Shown: positions 1 to 8,505 of the stretch, piece by piece
Layout of the letters: each line of letters opens with the position of its first letter
Numbering within the stretch: the stretch's first letter is position 1
Source: Parvimonas parva
GTDB taxonomy: Bacteria; Bacillota; Clostridia; Tissierellales; Peptoniphilaceae
Direction: 5' to 3'
Assembly (NCBI RefSeq): GCF_016552165.1
Contig: NZ_JACVDA010000009.1
Span: forward strand, 1 to 64,000
DNA length: 64,000 bases
The notes under the pieces: model-generated
What the model was told of the DNA's origin: nothing
The model's database searches: none
Seen by the model: the letters and a program-made list of their open reading frames with translations, nothing else
Position numbers and translations under genes: made by a program

Positions 1-78
1 GGATTGAGTTCAAGTATATCAATGGTATTAGTTGGAATGGCAGGATTGGTTATTTCATCAAAGAAAAGAAATAAATAA
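1..78 (+). CDS. C-terminal end of a wall-anchored surface protein (partial)
   Basis: Frame 1 is open from the window edge to a TAA at 76-78. The 25 residues are a short Gly/Ser-rich start, a hydrophobic stretch (SMVLVGMAGLVI) and a basic tail (SSKKRNK). This is the membrane-spanning and charged-tail part of a sortase sorting signal; the LPXTG motif itself would lie just upstream, outside the window. A plain C-terminal membrane anchor is the alternative. Nothing about the mature protein can be said. Confidence 0.6.
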   Translation, partial: GLSSSISMVLVGMAGLVISSKKRNK

Positions 79-80
79 CG

Positions 81-117
81 AAAAAGACAGAAATTTTTAA
101 AATTTCTGTCTTTTTTT
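81..117. terminator. Bidirectional rho-independent terminator
   Basis: A run of A, a stem GACAGAAATTT/AAATTTCTGTC with a very short loop, then a run of T. The symmetry serves both the plus-strand surface-protein gene ending at 78 and the convergent minus-strand gene whose stop codon (116-118) lies in the T-run. Confidence 0.85.
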
Positions 118-682
118 AAATTGTTTTTAGAATTTTTTGTAAACTTTTGTAAATCATTGGTACTAATATTGAACAAACAATTATTTCTGGAATACCATTA
201 GATATTGCGATTGTGAATAAAAATTTTGCCGGATTAATTTTTAGAACTTCATAAAGTTGACTTGAGCAGAATATGTATGCCATTGATAATACACCGAATG
301 TATTTATCATTGTTCCGATCATACTTGCGATTATCACATTAAATACATTTTTTATATATTTTTTTACAAAGTTAAATGTGTAATATGTTCCAAGTCCTAT
401 TAATGCTCTTGGTAATACTGAAACAAATGGATTTACAAACATGAAGGACAATGGGCTTATGCCTGATAAATGTTGAAAAAATGAAAATAATCCAAAAATT
501 AATCCTACAAAGAAAGATACGGTTGGTTTTTCAACTAATGCGATTAAGACTATTGGAATGTGTACGGTTGTTATTCTAACAGGTCCTAATGGTATAAATC
601 CGATAGGTGAAAGTGATAAAATAATTACAAGTGCACTTAATATTCCAATTTTTGTTATAGTTTTTGTTGAAATGTTTTTCAT
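116..682 (-). CDS. ECF transporter S component (substrate-binding membrane subunit)
   Basis: A 188-residue integral membrane protein with about five to six hydrophobic segments and few charged residues. The N-terminal pattern of a helix, then IPLGPVRITTVHIPIV, is characteristic of energy-coupling factor S components of the pfam12822 type, which bind a vitamin or cofactor precursor and work with the shared EcfA/EcfA'/EcfT module. The length is normal. No ATPase or T subunit is adjacent, so it would use a module encoded elsewhere. The substrate is not visible; pantothenate-type and other vitamin S components share this motif. The start is supported by an AGGAGG sequence (684-694, minus strand) and a good promoter at 751-779. 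It is divergent from the methyltransferase operon. Confidence 0.75.
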   Translation of the reverse strand: MKNISTKTITKIGILSALVIILSLSPIGFIPLGPVRITTVHIPIVLIALVEKPTVSFFVGLIFGLFSFFQHLSGISPLSFMFVNPFVSVLPRALIGLGTYYTFNFVKKYIKNVFNVIIASMIGTMINTFGVLSMAYIFCSSQLYEVLKINPAKFLFTIAISNGIPEIIVCSILVPMIYKSLQKILKTI

Positions 683-750
683 AAATCCTCCTTTATTTTT
701 TATGTAAAATTTATTGAAATAAAAATTTTAATTATTTCAACACGAGTCTA

Positions 751-779
751 ATTATACCAAATTTTTCGTTTTATAGCAA
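751..779 (-). promoter_or_regulatory. Sigma-70-type promoter of the ECF S-component gene
   Basis: On the minus strand: -35 TTGCTA (774-779), a 17-nt spacer, then a perfect -10 TATAAT (751-756). The leader to the start codon is about 60 nt, too short for most riboswitches. Confidence 0.7.
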
Positions 780-806
780 AAGTTCAAAAAATTTTTCAAT
801 ATTTTT

Positions 807-835
807 TTGTTTTTTTTATGTAAATTTGATATAAT
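807..835 (+). promoter_or_regulatory. Promoter of the methyltransferase-phosphatase-pgi operon
   Basis: -35 TTGTTT (807-812), a 17-nt spacer, and -10 TATAAT (830-835). It faces away from the minus-strand promoter at 751-779. The leader to the preferred start at 961 is about 120 nt. It contains an in-frame ATG at 886 without a convincing ribosome site. Confidence 0.65.
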
Positions 836-960
836 TATATTTAATGATAAAATAGTTTTTATTGTTAAACAAGAAGGTTCTTATGGATACAAATAATTCT
901 AATTATTGTGAAAATATGGGGGTCTTGAGGGAATTAAATTTTTATATAAATGGAGAAATG

Positions 961-2103
961 ATGAAAAAAGTTACTTTGATTGCAACTTGTGCTTTTGGAC
1001 TAGAGGCGATTGTTAAAAGAGAGATAATAAAATTAGGTTTTGATGATATAAATGTTTCTGACGGTAAGGTTGAATTTTTGGCGAATGTTAATGATATAGC
1101 AAAGGTTAATCTTTGGGTTAGATGTGCAGAGAGAATTTTGCTTAAATTAGATGAATTTAAAGTTTTAAGTTTTGAAGATTTATATCAAGGAATAAAAAAG
1201 ATAAAGTGGGAAGACTTGATTTCTGTAAATGATAAATTTCCCGTTAATGCAAATAGTGTTAAGTCTAAACTTTTCAGTTTATCAGATATTCAAAAAATTA
1301 CAAAGAGGGCTATAGTTGATAGGCTAAAAGATATTTATAATGTTGAATGGTTTGATGAGAGTTCAGATGCTTTGTATTATATAGAAGTTTCTATTTTAAA
1401 GGATATTGCGACAGTTACTGTTGATACTTCCGGAGAGGCTTTGCATAAGAGGGGATATAGAAAAAGAGCAGGAGATGCTCCTCTAAAGGAAACTTTGGCA
1501 AGTGCTATGATTAGTTTATCTTTTTGGGAGCCAAGCAGAGTATTTTATGACCCATTTTGTGGAAGTGGAACGCTTTGTATTGAGGCATATATGATTGGAA
1601 GAAATATTGCTCCCGGAATTATGAGAAATTTTGCTTTTGAAAATTGGAATTTACTTGATAAAGATGCTTTAAAAAATGAAAAAAATAGAGCGAGAGCTTT
1701 AATAGATTATGATACAGATTTAAAGATTTTAGGATCAGATATAGATAAGCGTTCAATTTTAAGAGCTAGGGATAATGCAGATATTTTAGGTGTCGAAGAT
1801 GAAATTTCTTTTTTCATAAAAGATATGAGAGATGTTGATTTATATAATGAGTATGGAGTTGTAGTAACTAATCCACCTTATGGTGAACGTATGGGGGATA
1901 TTAAAGAAGTAGAAAGACTTTATAGAGATTTTGGTGCAAAATTTAAAGAGTTAGATACTTGGAGTGTGTATTTAATAACAAGTATGGAAAGTTTTGAAAG
2001 ATTGTATGGAAAAAAAGCTGATAGAAAGAGAAAGCTTTTTAACGGAAGAATAAAGGTTGACTTTTATCAATTTTATGGTCCAAAACCGAATAGTGGGAGA
2101 TAG
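961..2103 (+). CDS. THUMP-domain class I SAM-dependent 23S rRNA guanine-N2 methyltransferase (RlmL/YpsC-like)
   Basis: A 380-residue protein. An N-terminal ferredoxin-like/THUMP RNA-binding region (about residues 1-165) precedes a Rossmann methyltransferase domain with the SAM motif DPFCGSGTLCIEA (about 197) and the catalytic motif TNPPYGERMG (about 303), the signature of N2-guanine methyltransferases. The family includes E. coli RlmL and B. subtilis YpsC, which modify 23S rRNA. The frame is open upstream to a TTG at 862 and an ATG at 886. I chose ATG 961 because the family starts with a K-V-x-L-I-A-T-C-A-F-G-L-E sequence and GGAG lies 5 nt upstream. It is the first gene of a tightly packed operon. 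Confidence 0.85.
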   Translation: MKKVTLIATCAFGLEAIVKREIIKLGFDDINVSDGKVEFLANVNDIAKVNLWVRCAERILLKLDEFKVLSFEDLYQGIKKIKWEDLISVNDKFPVNANSVKSKLFSLSDIQKITKRAIVDRLKDIYNVEWFDESSDALYYIEVSILKDIATVTVDTSGEALHKRGYRKRAGDAPLKETLASAMISLSFWEPSRVFYDPFCGSGTLCIEAYMIGRNIAPGIMRNFAFENWNLLDKDALKNEKNRARALIDYDTDLKILGSDIDKRSILRARDNADILGVEDEISFFIKDMRDVDLYNEYGVVVTNPPYGERMGDIKEVERLYRDFGAKFKELDTWSVYLITSMESFERLYGKKADRKRKLFNGRIKVDFYQFYGPKPNSGR

Positions 2104-2107
2104 CAGT

Positions 2108-3223
2108 ATGTATATGGACGAATTTACACATTGGAATTTTGAGTTGGTAGATTTTATGGAGGACTTGGTTAGAGTTTTCGATAAAACGGGACTAATAGTA
2201 TATACTAATTCAAGTATGAAAAAATTTTTGAAAGATGAAGAAGGAAAGTTTTGTTTGTTCTCTGATGAAAATGTAGATAAAAAAGATAGAGTTTTTTCTT
2301 CGTTAAAATGTGTTGCACCTATTGGACATAAAGAAGATGTTACAACTGAGTTATTATCAGTTGGAGGGAGAGATTTTTTTGTAAAGAGTAGTCCTATTTT
2401 TGACTCTAATAAGGAATATTGGGGTTGTATTGAGGTTTTTAGAGATATTACAGAGGCAAATAAATTACAAAAGGATTTGATAAAACACCAAAAAATGATA
2501 AAGAATGATATGCTAACTGCATCAGATATTCAAAAAGGTCTTTTATCTAAATTAAATCATGTAGATGGATTGGATTTAGAATATAAATACATATCATCTG
2601 ACCAGTTATCAGGAGATTTTTTTGATGTTATAGAATTACCGAATGATAAAGTTTGTGTTTATATTGCAGATGTTATGGGACATGGTATTTCAGCAAGTAT
2701 GATAACAATGTTTATAAAATTTTCAGTTAGAATGTTGGTTTATGGAAGAAAAATTGAGCATCCTAGAGAAATACTTATGGCTTTATCAAAGGAATTTTCA
2801 AAGTTGAATTTAGAAATGTATTTTACAATATTTTTAGGAATTTATAATAAAAATACTTGTGAGTTTGAATATTCAAATGCCGGACATAATTCTATTCCTA
2901 TTTTATTTAATAAAAATAAAAATTTACGTTTAGAGTTGAGTGGATTACCTATTTCTTGGTTATTCCAAGATAGTGGATATTCTGTTGGTAAGGCTAAGCT
3001 TTGTCATGGTGATTGTCTTTTGTTTTACACAGACGGCTTGACTGAAACAAAAAATGAAAATAGAGAAGAATATGGAGAAGAAAGATTTTTTAATGCAGTA
3101 GATAAATATAAAAATTCTCTTTTAGGTAGGGAGCTTTTAGATAAATTAGTTGAAGATGTTTCTGAATTTAGATACGGAGTTCAAGAAGATGATATTGCAT
3201 TATTAAGTATGAGGATTTTGTAG
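2108..3223 (+). CDS. PAS-domain PP2C-type (SpoIIE/RsbU-like) serine phosphatase
   Basis: A 371-residue protein with an N-terminal PAS-like sensor domain (about 10-115), a short helical linker (about 120-150) and a C-terminal SpoIIE/RsbU-type PP2C domain. Metal-binding motifs are visible: LSGDFFDVI, IADVMGHGISASM, FYTDGLTE and the terminal QEDDIALL. Such enzymes dephosphorylate anti-anti-sigma factors in partner-switching pathways. No anti-sigma, anti-anti-sigma or sigma factor is next to it, so its target is unknown. There are no membrane segments, so a cytoplasmic signal is expected. Start ATG 2108 follows GGGAGA by 7 nt; a longer frame from 2057 would overlap the upstream gene. It ends immediately before pgi, with no spacer. 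Confidence 0.85.
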   Translation: MYMDEFTHWNFELVDFMEDLVRVFDKTGLIVYTNSSMKKFLKDEEGKFCLFSDENVDKKDRVFSSLKCVAPIGHKEDVTTELLSVGGRDFFVKSSPIFDSNKEYWGCIEVFRDITEANKLQKDLIKHQKMIKNDMLTASDIQKGLLSKLNHVDGLDLEYKYISSDQLSGDFFDVIELPNDKVCVYIADVMGHGISASMITMFIKFSVRMLVYGRKIEHPREILMALSKEFSKLNLEMYFTIFLGIYNKNTCEFEYSNAGHNSIPILFNKNKNLRLELSGLPISWLFQDSGYSVGKAKLCHGDCLLFYTDGLTETKNENREEYGEERFFNAVDKYKNSLLGRELLDKLVEDVSEFRYGVQEDDIALLSMRIL

Positions 3224-4516
3224 ATGGAATATAATAATTTTGAAATTGACTTTTTTGAAAAACAAAATGATGAATATTCATATTCATTAAATTTTGAAAA
3301 ATATAGAGAAAAAGGCTTTAAAGCTCTTGATTTCATTTTGAATAAAAATGGATTGGGAAATAAATTTTTAGGTTGGATTACTCATCCTGAAGTTTATGAT
3401 AGAGAAGAATATAGTAGAATGAAAAATTTATCTGAAAAGGTAAAAAAAGCAGAGGTTTTAGTTGTAGTTGGAGTTGGAGGAAGCTTTCTCGGCTCTAAAG
3501 CGGTTATCAAGGCATTAAAACCATATTTTAAGCAAAATGGTCTGGATATTGTATTTGCCGGAAATAATTTAAGTGGTGATTATTTAAGTGAATTGGTTGA
3601 TTATATTAAAGATAAAGATTTTTATATAAATGTAATTTCAAAATCTGGAAGTACTTTTGAAACAGCTATTGCTTTTAGAGTTTTAAAAGAGCTTTGTGAA
3701 GAAAAATATGGAAAAGAATCTGTAAATAGAATTATAGTTACAACAGATTCAAAAAAAGGAATATTAAAAGAAATGAGTGAAAAGGTTGGCTATGAAACTT
3801 TTTGTGTTCCTGATGATATTGGAGGAAGATTTTCAGTTTTAACTGCCGTTGGACTATTTCCAATTATGTGTGCCGAAATTGATACCGATGCTATTTTACT
3901 CGGAGCTAACGACGGACTGGAAGAATATACGAAAAAAAGTTTAAATAATGTTGCTTTAAAATATGCAATTATTAGAAATGTAATGTTTGAAGATGAGAAA
4001 AAAGAAATAGAATATTTGGTAGCTCACGAATTTAAACTTTCTTATTTTCAAGAATGGTGGAAACAATTATTTGCAGAAAGCGAAGGTAAAAATGGTAAAG
4101 GACTTTATGTTGAAAGCGCTATTTTTACAAGAGATTTGCATTCTTTTGGTCAAATGATTCAAGATGGAAATAAGATAACTTTTGAAACTATAATTGAAGT
4201 TGAAAATTTAAAAAATGATATTATAATTCCTTTTGTTGAAGATGATTTTGATAAATTGAATTACTTATCAAAAAAATCTTTAAATGATATAAATAAAGTT
4301 GCTGTAACAGCAACTAGAAAGGCTCATACAGACGGGAAAGTTCCTACTGTAAAGATAAAAATTCCAAGATTGGACGCATATAATATTGGTAAATTAATTT
4401 ACTTTTTTGAAATGTCTTGTGCTATTTCAGCCTATATGTTAGGGGTTAATCCTTTTGACCAACCTGGAGTTGATAATTATAAAAAAAATATGTATCAATT
4501 ATTAGAAAAAATGTAG
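3224..4516 (+). CDS. pgi: Glucose-6-phosphate isomerase
   Basis: A 430-residue cytoplasmic enzyme converting glucose-6-phosphate to fructose-6-phosphate, the second step of glycolysis. Visible signatures are VVVGVGGSFLGSKAV (about 80), the sugar-phosphate loop SKSGSTFETA (about 140), GGRFSVLTAVGLFP (about 202) and the C-terminal NPFDQPGVDNYKKNMY. The length matches the short Gram-positive form. The start codon follows the stop of the phosphatase gene directly, so translation is probably coupled. Its place behind a regulatory phosphatase is unusual, but nothing in the sequence shows a functional link. Confidence 0.95.
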   Translation: MEYNNFEIDFFEKQNDEYSYSLNFEKYREKGFKALDFILNKNGLGNKFLGWITHPEVYDREEYSRMKNLSEKVKKAEVLVVVGVGGSFLGSKAVIKALKPYFKQNGLDIVFAGNNLSGDYLSELVDYIKDKDFYINVISKSGSTFETAIAFRVLKELCEEKYGKESVNRIIVTTDSKKGILKEMSEKVGYETFCVPDDIGGRFSVLTAVGLFPIMCAEIDTDAILLGANDGLEEYTKKSLNNVALKYAIIRNVMFEDEKKEIEYLVAHEFKLSYFQEWWKQLFAESEGKNGKGLYVESAIFTRDLHSFGQMIQDGNKITFETIIEVENLKNDIIIPFVEDDFDKLNYLSKKSLNDINKVAVTATRKAHTDGKVPTVKIKIPRLDAYNIGKLIYFFEMSCAISAYMLGVNPFDQPGVDNYKKNMYQLLEKM

Positions 4517-4529
4517 AGGAGGAAGAAAA

Positions 4530-5102
4530 ATGTATCTAAACTATATAAATGCTCTTTTGAAAAAAGGAAAGAAAACTTTTAAAGATTATTTACAAGTTCA
4601 AGGCATATTAGTATTGTTAGCGTTGATTACTTCATTGGTAGCCGTTTATCTTATGAATTATTCAGGTATATTTAAAGCAGGGCTTATTATGGGTGTTTTG
4701 GAAATTGTTCCTATTATAGGAAACGGACTTTATCTTTGCTATCAAATTGTAGTTAATTTGATAAAAGGAGAGGCTGTTATTGCATCAAATTTGGCTGTAT
4801 TGTATCTTACAATATTGAGTGTTAGATTAGTTTTAGAACCAATTTTATTAGGTAGAAAAGTTAATTTTAGAATTGCAATTATAATAGTTTTAGGAATTAT
4901 CTTTAGAATTGTTGGCGGAAATAAAGGATTATCTATAATAGCCGTAATTATATTTATTTTAAATACTCTAATAAATATTAATGAAATTTATTCTTTTGAA
5001 CAAAAAAGAAAAATGAGAGAAAGAAAAGAAAAAAGACTTAGACAAAGAGAAATGAGAAAGAAATATGATTATGAAAATGTAGGAGGGGAATATGATAATT
5101 AA
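4530..5102 (+). CDS. Short AI-2E/YtvI-like integral membrane protein of unknown function
   Basis: A 190-residue protein with about four hydrophobic segments (roughly 25-45, 48-78, 86-102, 112-145) and a highly charged Arg/Lys/Glu tail (155-190). The pattern GVLEIVPIIGNGLYL followed by LVLEPILLGRKV resembles the C-terminal half of AI-2E-family (DUF20) transporters, which are normally 330-400 residues; compare the full-length member at 41061-42263 (IADIIPYIGPFLG, NNILGPKILG). It may be a truncated paralogue or an independent small membrane protein. The ribosome site AGGAGGAAGAAAA precedes ATG 4530. It overlaps moeA by 11 nt, so it belongs to the pgi-moeA-mobB transcription unit. Confidence 0.6.
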   Translation: MYLNYINALLKKGKKTFKDYLQVQGILVLLALITSLVAVYLMNYSGIFKAGLIMGVLEIVPIIGNGLYLCYQIVVNLIKGEAVIASNLAVLYLTILSVRLVLEPILLGRKVNFRIAIIIVLGIIFRIVGGNKGLSIIAVIIFILNTLININEIYSFEQKRKMRERKEKRLRQREMRKKYDYENVGGEYDN

Positions 5103-6321
5103 TAATTTTTTACCTATTGAATTAAAAGATGCTAGAAAAATTGTTGATGAAGTAGATATTGAAGAAAGATTTGAAAAAATATATTTTAATGATGCATTAA
5201 AAAGGGTTTTAGCAGAAGATATAGTATCACAAGTTAATATACCAAGTTTTGACAAATCACCTTTGGACGGCTATGCTTTTAGAAAAGAAGATGTTGAAAA
5301 AGCAACAAAAGAAAGCCCGATAGTTCTTGAAGTTATTGATGTAATAATGGCTGGGGAGGTTTCTGAAAAATCAGTATTTGAAGGACAGGCAGTTAGGATA
5401 ATGACGGGAGCAAAAGTTCCAAATGGTGCTAATTGTATTGTTAGGTATGAAGATACAGAATTTTCTGAAAAAGAAGTTAAAATTTTTTCTCCGATAGGTA
5501 AAAATGTAAATATAGTTAAATTAGGAGAAGATGTAAAAAAAGGCGATATAATTATAAAAAAAGGAACAGTTATAACTCCTGCTGAAATTGGAGTTTTAGC
5601 AAGTCTTGGAATTCCTTTTGTTAAAGTTTTTAAATCTCCTGTGGTTAGTGTATTTGCAACAGGTAGTGAATTGCTTGATGTTACAGACGAAATGGAAGAT
5701 GGAAAGATAAGAAATAGTAATAGCTATACCATTGAACAACTTGGAAAAATGTATAATGCTGATGTTATTCAATACGGAAAAGTTGAGGACGACTTGGATA
5801 CCTTGGTTGATATGTATGAAAAAGCTATAAGAAATAGTGATATAGTTATTTCTACCGGAGGAATTTCTGTTGGAGATAGTGATTTTGTTTTGACTGCACT
5901 TGATAAAATAGGTGTTGAAACTATTTTTACAAGAGTTTCTGCAAAACCGGGTGGACATGTTTTCTTTGGTAAGTATAAAAATAAATTTATTTTTGCACTA
6001 TCAGGGAATCCCGCTGCATCTTTTATGAATTTTTATCTCTATGTTAGACCGATAATTTTAAAAATGCAAAATAAAAATGTAGATATGCTTAAAGTTAAAA
6101 GTGAATTGATTAACGGGTTCGAAAAGAAAGCTAAAGTAGATAGAATATTAAGAGCAAATACATTTTATAAAGATGGAAAATACTTTACAGAGCTTGAAGA
6201 AAGACAAGAATCAGGAGTATTATCCACAATGGTAGGTAAAAATTCCATAGTAATTGTTCCAAAGGAAACTAAAATTTCTAAAGGAGAAATTGTTGAAGTG
6301 GAGTTTTTATATGAAAACTAA
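5092..6321 (+). CDS. moeA: Molybdopterin molybdenumtransferase MoeA
   Basis: A 409-residue protein of normal family length. It inserts molybdate into adenylated molybdopterin in the last step of molybdenum cofactor synthesis. Family signatures: FDKSPLDGYAFR (about 46), the MAGEV...GQAVRIMTGAKVPNGANCIVRYED region (about 85-120), FATGSELLDV (about 187), STGGISVGDSDFV (about 255) and FALSGNPAASF (about 303). The start overlaps the preceding membrane gene by 11 nt and the end overlaps mobB, so the three are probably translationally coupled. Other cofactor genes (moaA-E, mogA) are not in the window. Confidence 0.93.
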   Translation: MIINNFLPIELKDARKIVDEVDIEERFEKIYFNDALKRVLAEDIVSQVNIPSFDKSPLDGYAFRKEDVEKATKESPIVLEVIDVIMAGEVSEKSVFEGQAVRIMTGAKVPNGANCIVRYEDTEFSEKEVKIFSPIGKNVNIVKLGEDVKKGDIIIKKGTVITPAEIGVLASLGIPFVKVFKSPVVSVFATGSELLDVTDEMEDGKIRNSNSYTIEQLGKMYNADVIQYGKVEDDLDTLVDMYEKAIRNSDIVISTGGISVGDSDFVLTALDKIGVETIFTRVSAKPGGHVFFGKYKNKFIFALSGNPAASFMNFYLYVRPIILKMQNKNVDMLKVKSELINGFEKKAKVDRILRANTFYKDGKYFTELEERQESGVLSTMVGKNSIVIVPKETKISKGEIVEVEFLYEN

Positions 6322-6802
6322 AGCAATATCTATTGTCGGAGAATGTTCCAATGTAGGTAAGACAACTTTAATAAAAAATTTGCTTGAAATTTTTTCAAAA
6401 GAAGGTTTAAAAGTAGGAGTTATAAAGCATCATCATAAAGAGTTCGACTTTGATAGAGAAGGAAAGGACAGTTATATTTTTTCAAAAAGTGGTGCAAGTT
6501 GTGTTAAGATGATAAGCCCCAATAGAGTTATAACGGTTGAAAATTTAAATTATGAAAAATCGCTAAATGATGTTTTAGAAACAATGACTGAGTATGATTT
6601 TATTTTAGTTGAAGGATATAAATGGGAAAAACTAGATAGAATTGAAATTTATAGAAGTGGATATTCAACAAAGATAATTTCTGAAAAAGAAAAATTAATA
6701 GCAATAGTTTCAGATATTGAGCATAATTTGGATATTAAACAATTTAAGCCTGATGAATATGAAAAAATTGCAAAAATAATAAAAGAATATTTTAAAATTT
6801 AA
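6311..6802 (+). CDS. mobB: Molybdopterin-guanine dinucleotide biosynthesis adapter MobB
   Basis: A 163-residue P-loop GTPase with Walker A GECSNVGKTTLIK at the N-terminus, the KHHHKEFDFDREGKDSY region typical of MobB, and FILVEGYKWEK (Walker B-like). MobB aids attachment of GMP to molybdopterin, acting with MobA. Start ATG 6311 lies inside the last codons of moeA; a longer frame back to 6254 adds 19 residues that only mirror the moeA end and is rejected. A terminator follows directly. A dinucleotide form of the cofactor would fit a DMSO-reductase or xanthine-oxidase type enzyme elsewhere in the genome (inference). Confidence 0.88.
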   Translation: MKTKAISIVGECSNVGKTTLIKNLLEIFSKEGLKVGVIKHHHKEFDFDREGKDSYIFSKSGASCVKMISPNRVITVENLNYEKSLNDVLETMTEYDFILVEGYKWEKLDRIEIYRSGYSTKIISEKEKLIAIVSDIEHNLDIKQFKPDEYEKIAKIIKEYFKI

Positions 6803-6830
6803 ATGAGGTGCCATAGCATCTCATTTTTTT
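6803..6830 (+). terminator. Terminator after mobB
   Basis: Stem ATGAGGTGC/GCATCTCAT (one G-T pair), four-base loop CATA, followed by a T-run. It ends the 961-6802 transcription unit. Confidence 0.85.
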
Positions 6831-6924
6831 AAAAATTATTTTTTAAATTTTGTTTTTTATATGATTGTTTTAGTTTTATTTAAAGTTTATATTGTAAAAT
6901 GTAATAAAAAGAAAATTATATGTA

Positions 6925-6953
6925 TTGAAAAAATATTAGGTATATGTTATACT
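6925..6953 (+). promoter_or_regulatory. dlt operon promoter
   Basis: -35 TTGAAA (6925-6930), a 17-nt spacer, extended -10 TG-T-TATACT (6945-6953). It lies about 27 nt upstream of the dltA start, so the leader is very short. Confidence 0.75.
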
Positions 6954-6979
6954 TTAACAGTTAATGAGGAGGTGATTTT

Positions 6980-8494
6980 GTGAGATATTTGGAAGTTTTT
7001 AATAGTTATAAAAATTCAAATAGGATTGCTTATATATGTAATGAAAAATCCATTTCGTATAGTGAGCTTATGCTATATTCAGATAGACTTGCAAAATATA
7101 TTTTAGAAAATTTTGAAAATGGAAATAAAGATGCTATTCCTGTATATGGACATAAAGATTTTTTAATGTTAGTTAGCTTTTTGGCTTGTACAAAGTCGGG
7201 CCACCCTTATTGCCCTATGGATATTTCTTTTACTAAAAATAGAGTAGAAGATGTTTTAAGTGTTACAGAATCAAAATTTTCAATTTTTACTGAAGATTTA
7301 GTTGTCGATGAAAAATACAATTTATTAAATAGAAAAAACATTCTTGATATTATCCACGATGAAAAATATGATGATATTTCTACTGACGGATTATATGAAA
7401 TTAGTGGAGATGATATTGTCTATATAATTTTTACATCCGGAAGTACAGGAAAACCTAAAGGAGTGCAAATAACTTACGATAATTTAAACAATTATATTAA
7501 TTGGATACATAATGTTGTAGGCAATGAGAAAAATAAAGTTTATTTGAATCAGGCTCCTTTTTCTTTTGACTTATCCGTAATGGATTTGTATTTGTCTTTA
7601 TATTCAGAATCTACATTATTTGCTATAACTAAGGAAGATCAACAAGATTTTTCTAAACTTTATGCAAATTTAGAAAAGTCCAATATTACAAATTGGGTTT
7701 CTACGCCATCATTTGCTGATATGTGTTTGTCTTTAAAGGAGTTTAATTCTGAAAATATTAAAAATTTAAAGTATTTCTTATTCTGTGGAGAGGTTTTGAC
7801 AAAGAAAACTGCTCAAAGGTTAAGGGAGAGATTTCCGAATGCAAAAGTTATAAATACTTATGGTCCAACTGAATCAACAGTTTGTATTACGGATATTTTA
7901 GTTACAGATGATGTACTAGAAAAGTTCGATATTATTCCACTTGGAGATACAAAAAATGGAACTAGAATTGAAATTAGAGAAAATGATAGAGTTTTAAATG
8001 ACGGAGAGGTTGGAGAAATTGTAATAATCGGCGATACTGTAAGTAGTGGTTATTATAAAAATCCTACTCAAACTGAAAAGGCGTTTTTTGTTTCTGATGA
8101 TGGACAAAGAGGATATAGAACCGGTGATTTAGGATATTTTAAAGATGGAAATTTATTTTTCTCAAATAGAAAAGATTTTCAAGTTAAATTAAATGGATAT
8201 AGAATAGAACTTGGAGATATTGAGAGTAATCTTTTGAATGTTGAAGGGGTAATCTCTTGTTGTGCATTGCCAAATTACGATTTGGACAATAAAGTTAAGA
8301 GTATCACTGCTGTTATGGTTTGTAATGATGTTACAGATGAGAAAGCATATACGAAGTTTTTAAAGGAAGAGTTACAAAAATATGTTCCAAGTTATATGGT
8401 ACCTAAAAAATTTAAATTTTTAGAAAAATTACCAATGAATAACAATGGAAAGATAGATAGAAAAGAATTAAAGAAAATTTTAGAAAGTAAGTAG
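6980..8494 (+). CDS. dltA: D-alanine--D-alanyl carrier protein ligase DltA
   Basis: A 504-residue cytoplasmic adenylation enzyme that activates D-alanine with ATP and loads it onto the DltC phosphopantetheine arm for teichoic acid D-alanylation. Acyl-adenylate family motifs: FTSGSTGKPKG (about 152), NTYGPTESTV (about 293), YRTGDLGYF (about 373) and the C-terminal catalytic-lysine motif NNNGKIDRKELKK. The length matches characterised DltA. The start is GTG at 6980 with GAGGAGGTG just upstream. First gene of the operon, 11 nt before dltC. Confidence 0.95.
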   Translation: MRYLEVFNSYKNSNRIAYICNEKSISYSELMLYSDRLAKYILENFENGNKDAIPVYGHKDFLMLVSFLACTKSGHPYCPMDISFTKNRVEDVLSVTESKFSIFTEDLVVDEKYNLLNRKNILDIIHDEKYDDISTDGLYEISGDDIVYIIFTSGSTGKPKGVQITYDNLNNYINWIHNVVGNEKNKVYLNQAPFSFDLSVMDLYLSLYSESTLFAITKEDQQDFSKLYANLEKSNITNWVSTPSFADMCLSLKEFNSENIKNLKYFLFCGEVLTKKTAQRLRERFPNAKVINTYGPTESTVCITDILVTDDVLEKFDIIPLGDTKNGTRIEIRENDRVLNDGEVGEIVIIGDTVSSGYYKNPTQTEKAFFVSDDGQRGYRTGDLGYFKDGNLFFSNRKDFQVKLNGYRIELGDIESNLLNVEGVISCCALPNYDLDNKVKSITAVMVCNDVTDEKAYTKFLKEELQKYVPSYMVPKKFKFLEKLPMNNNGKIDRKELKKILESK

Positions 8495-8505
8495 AGAGGA
8501 TTGTT

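Noticed and set aside
862-960. N-terminal extension of the RNA methyltransferase from TTG 862 or ATG 886
   Set aside because: The extension lacks family similarity and a good ribosome site, while ATG 961 has GGAG at the right distance and the conserved start of the family.
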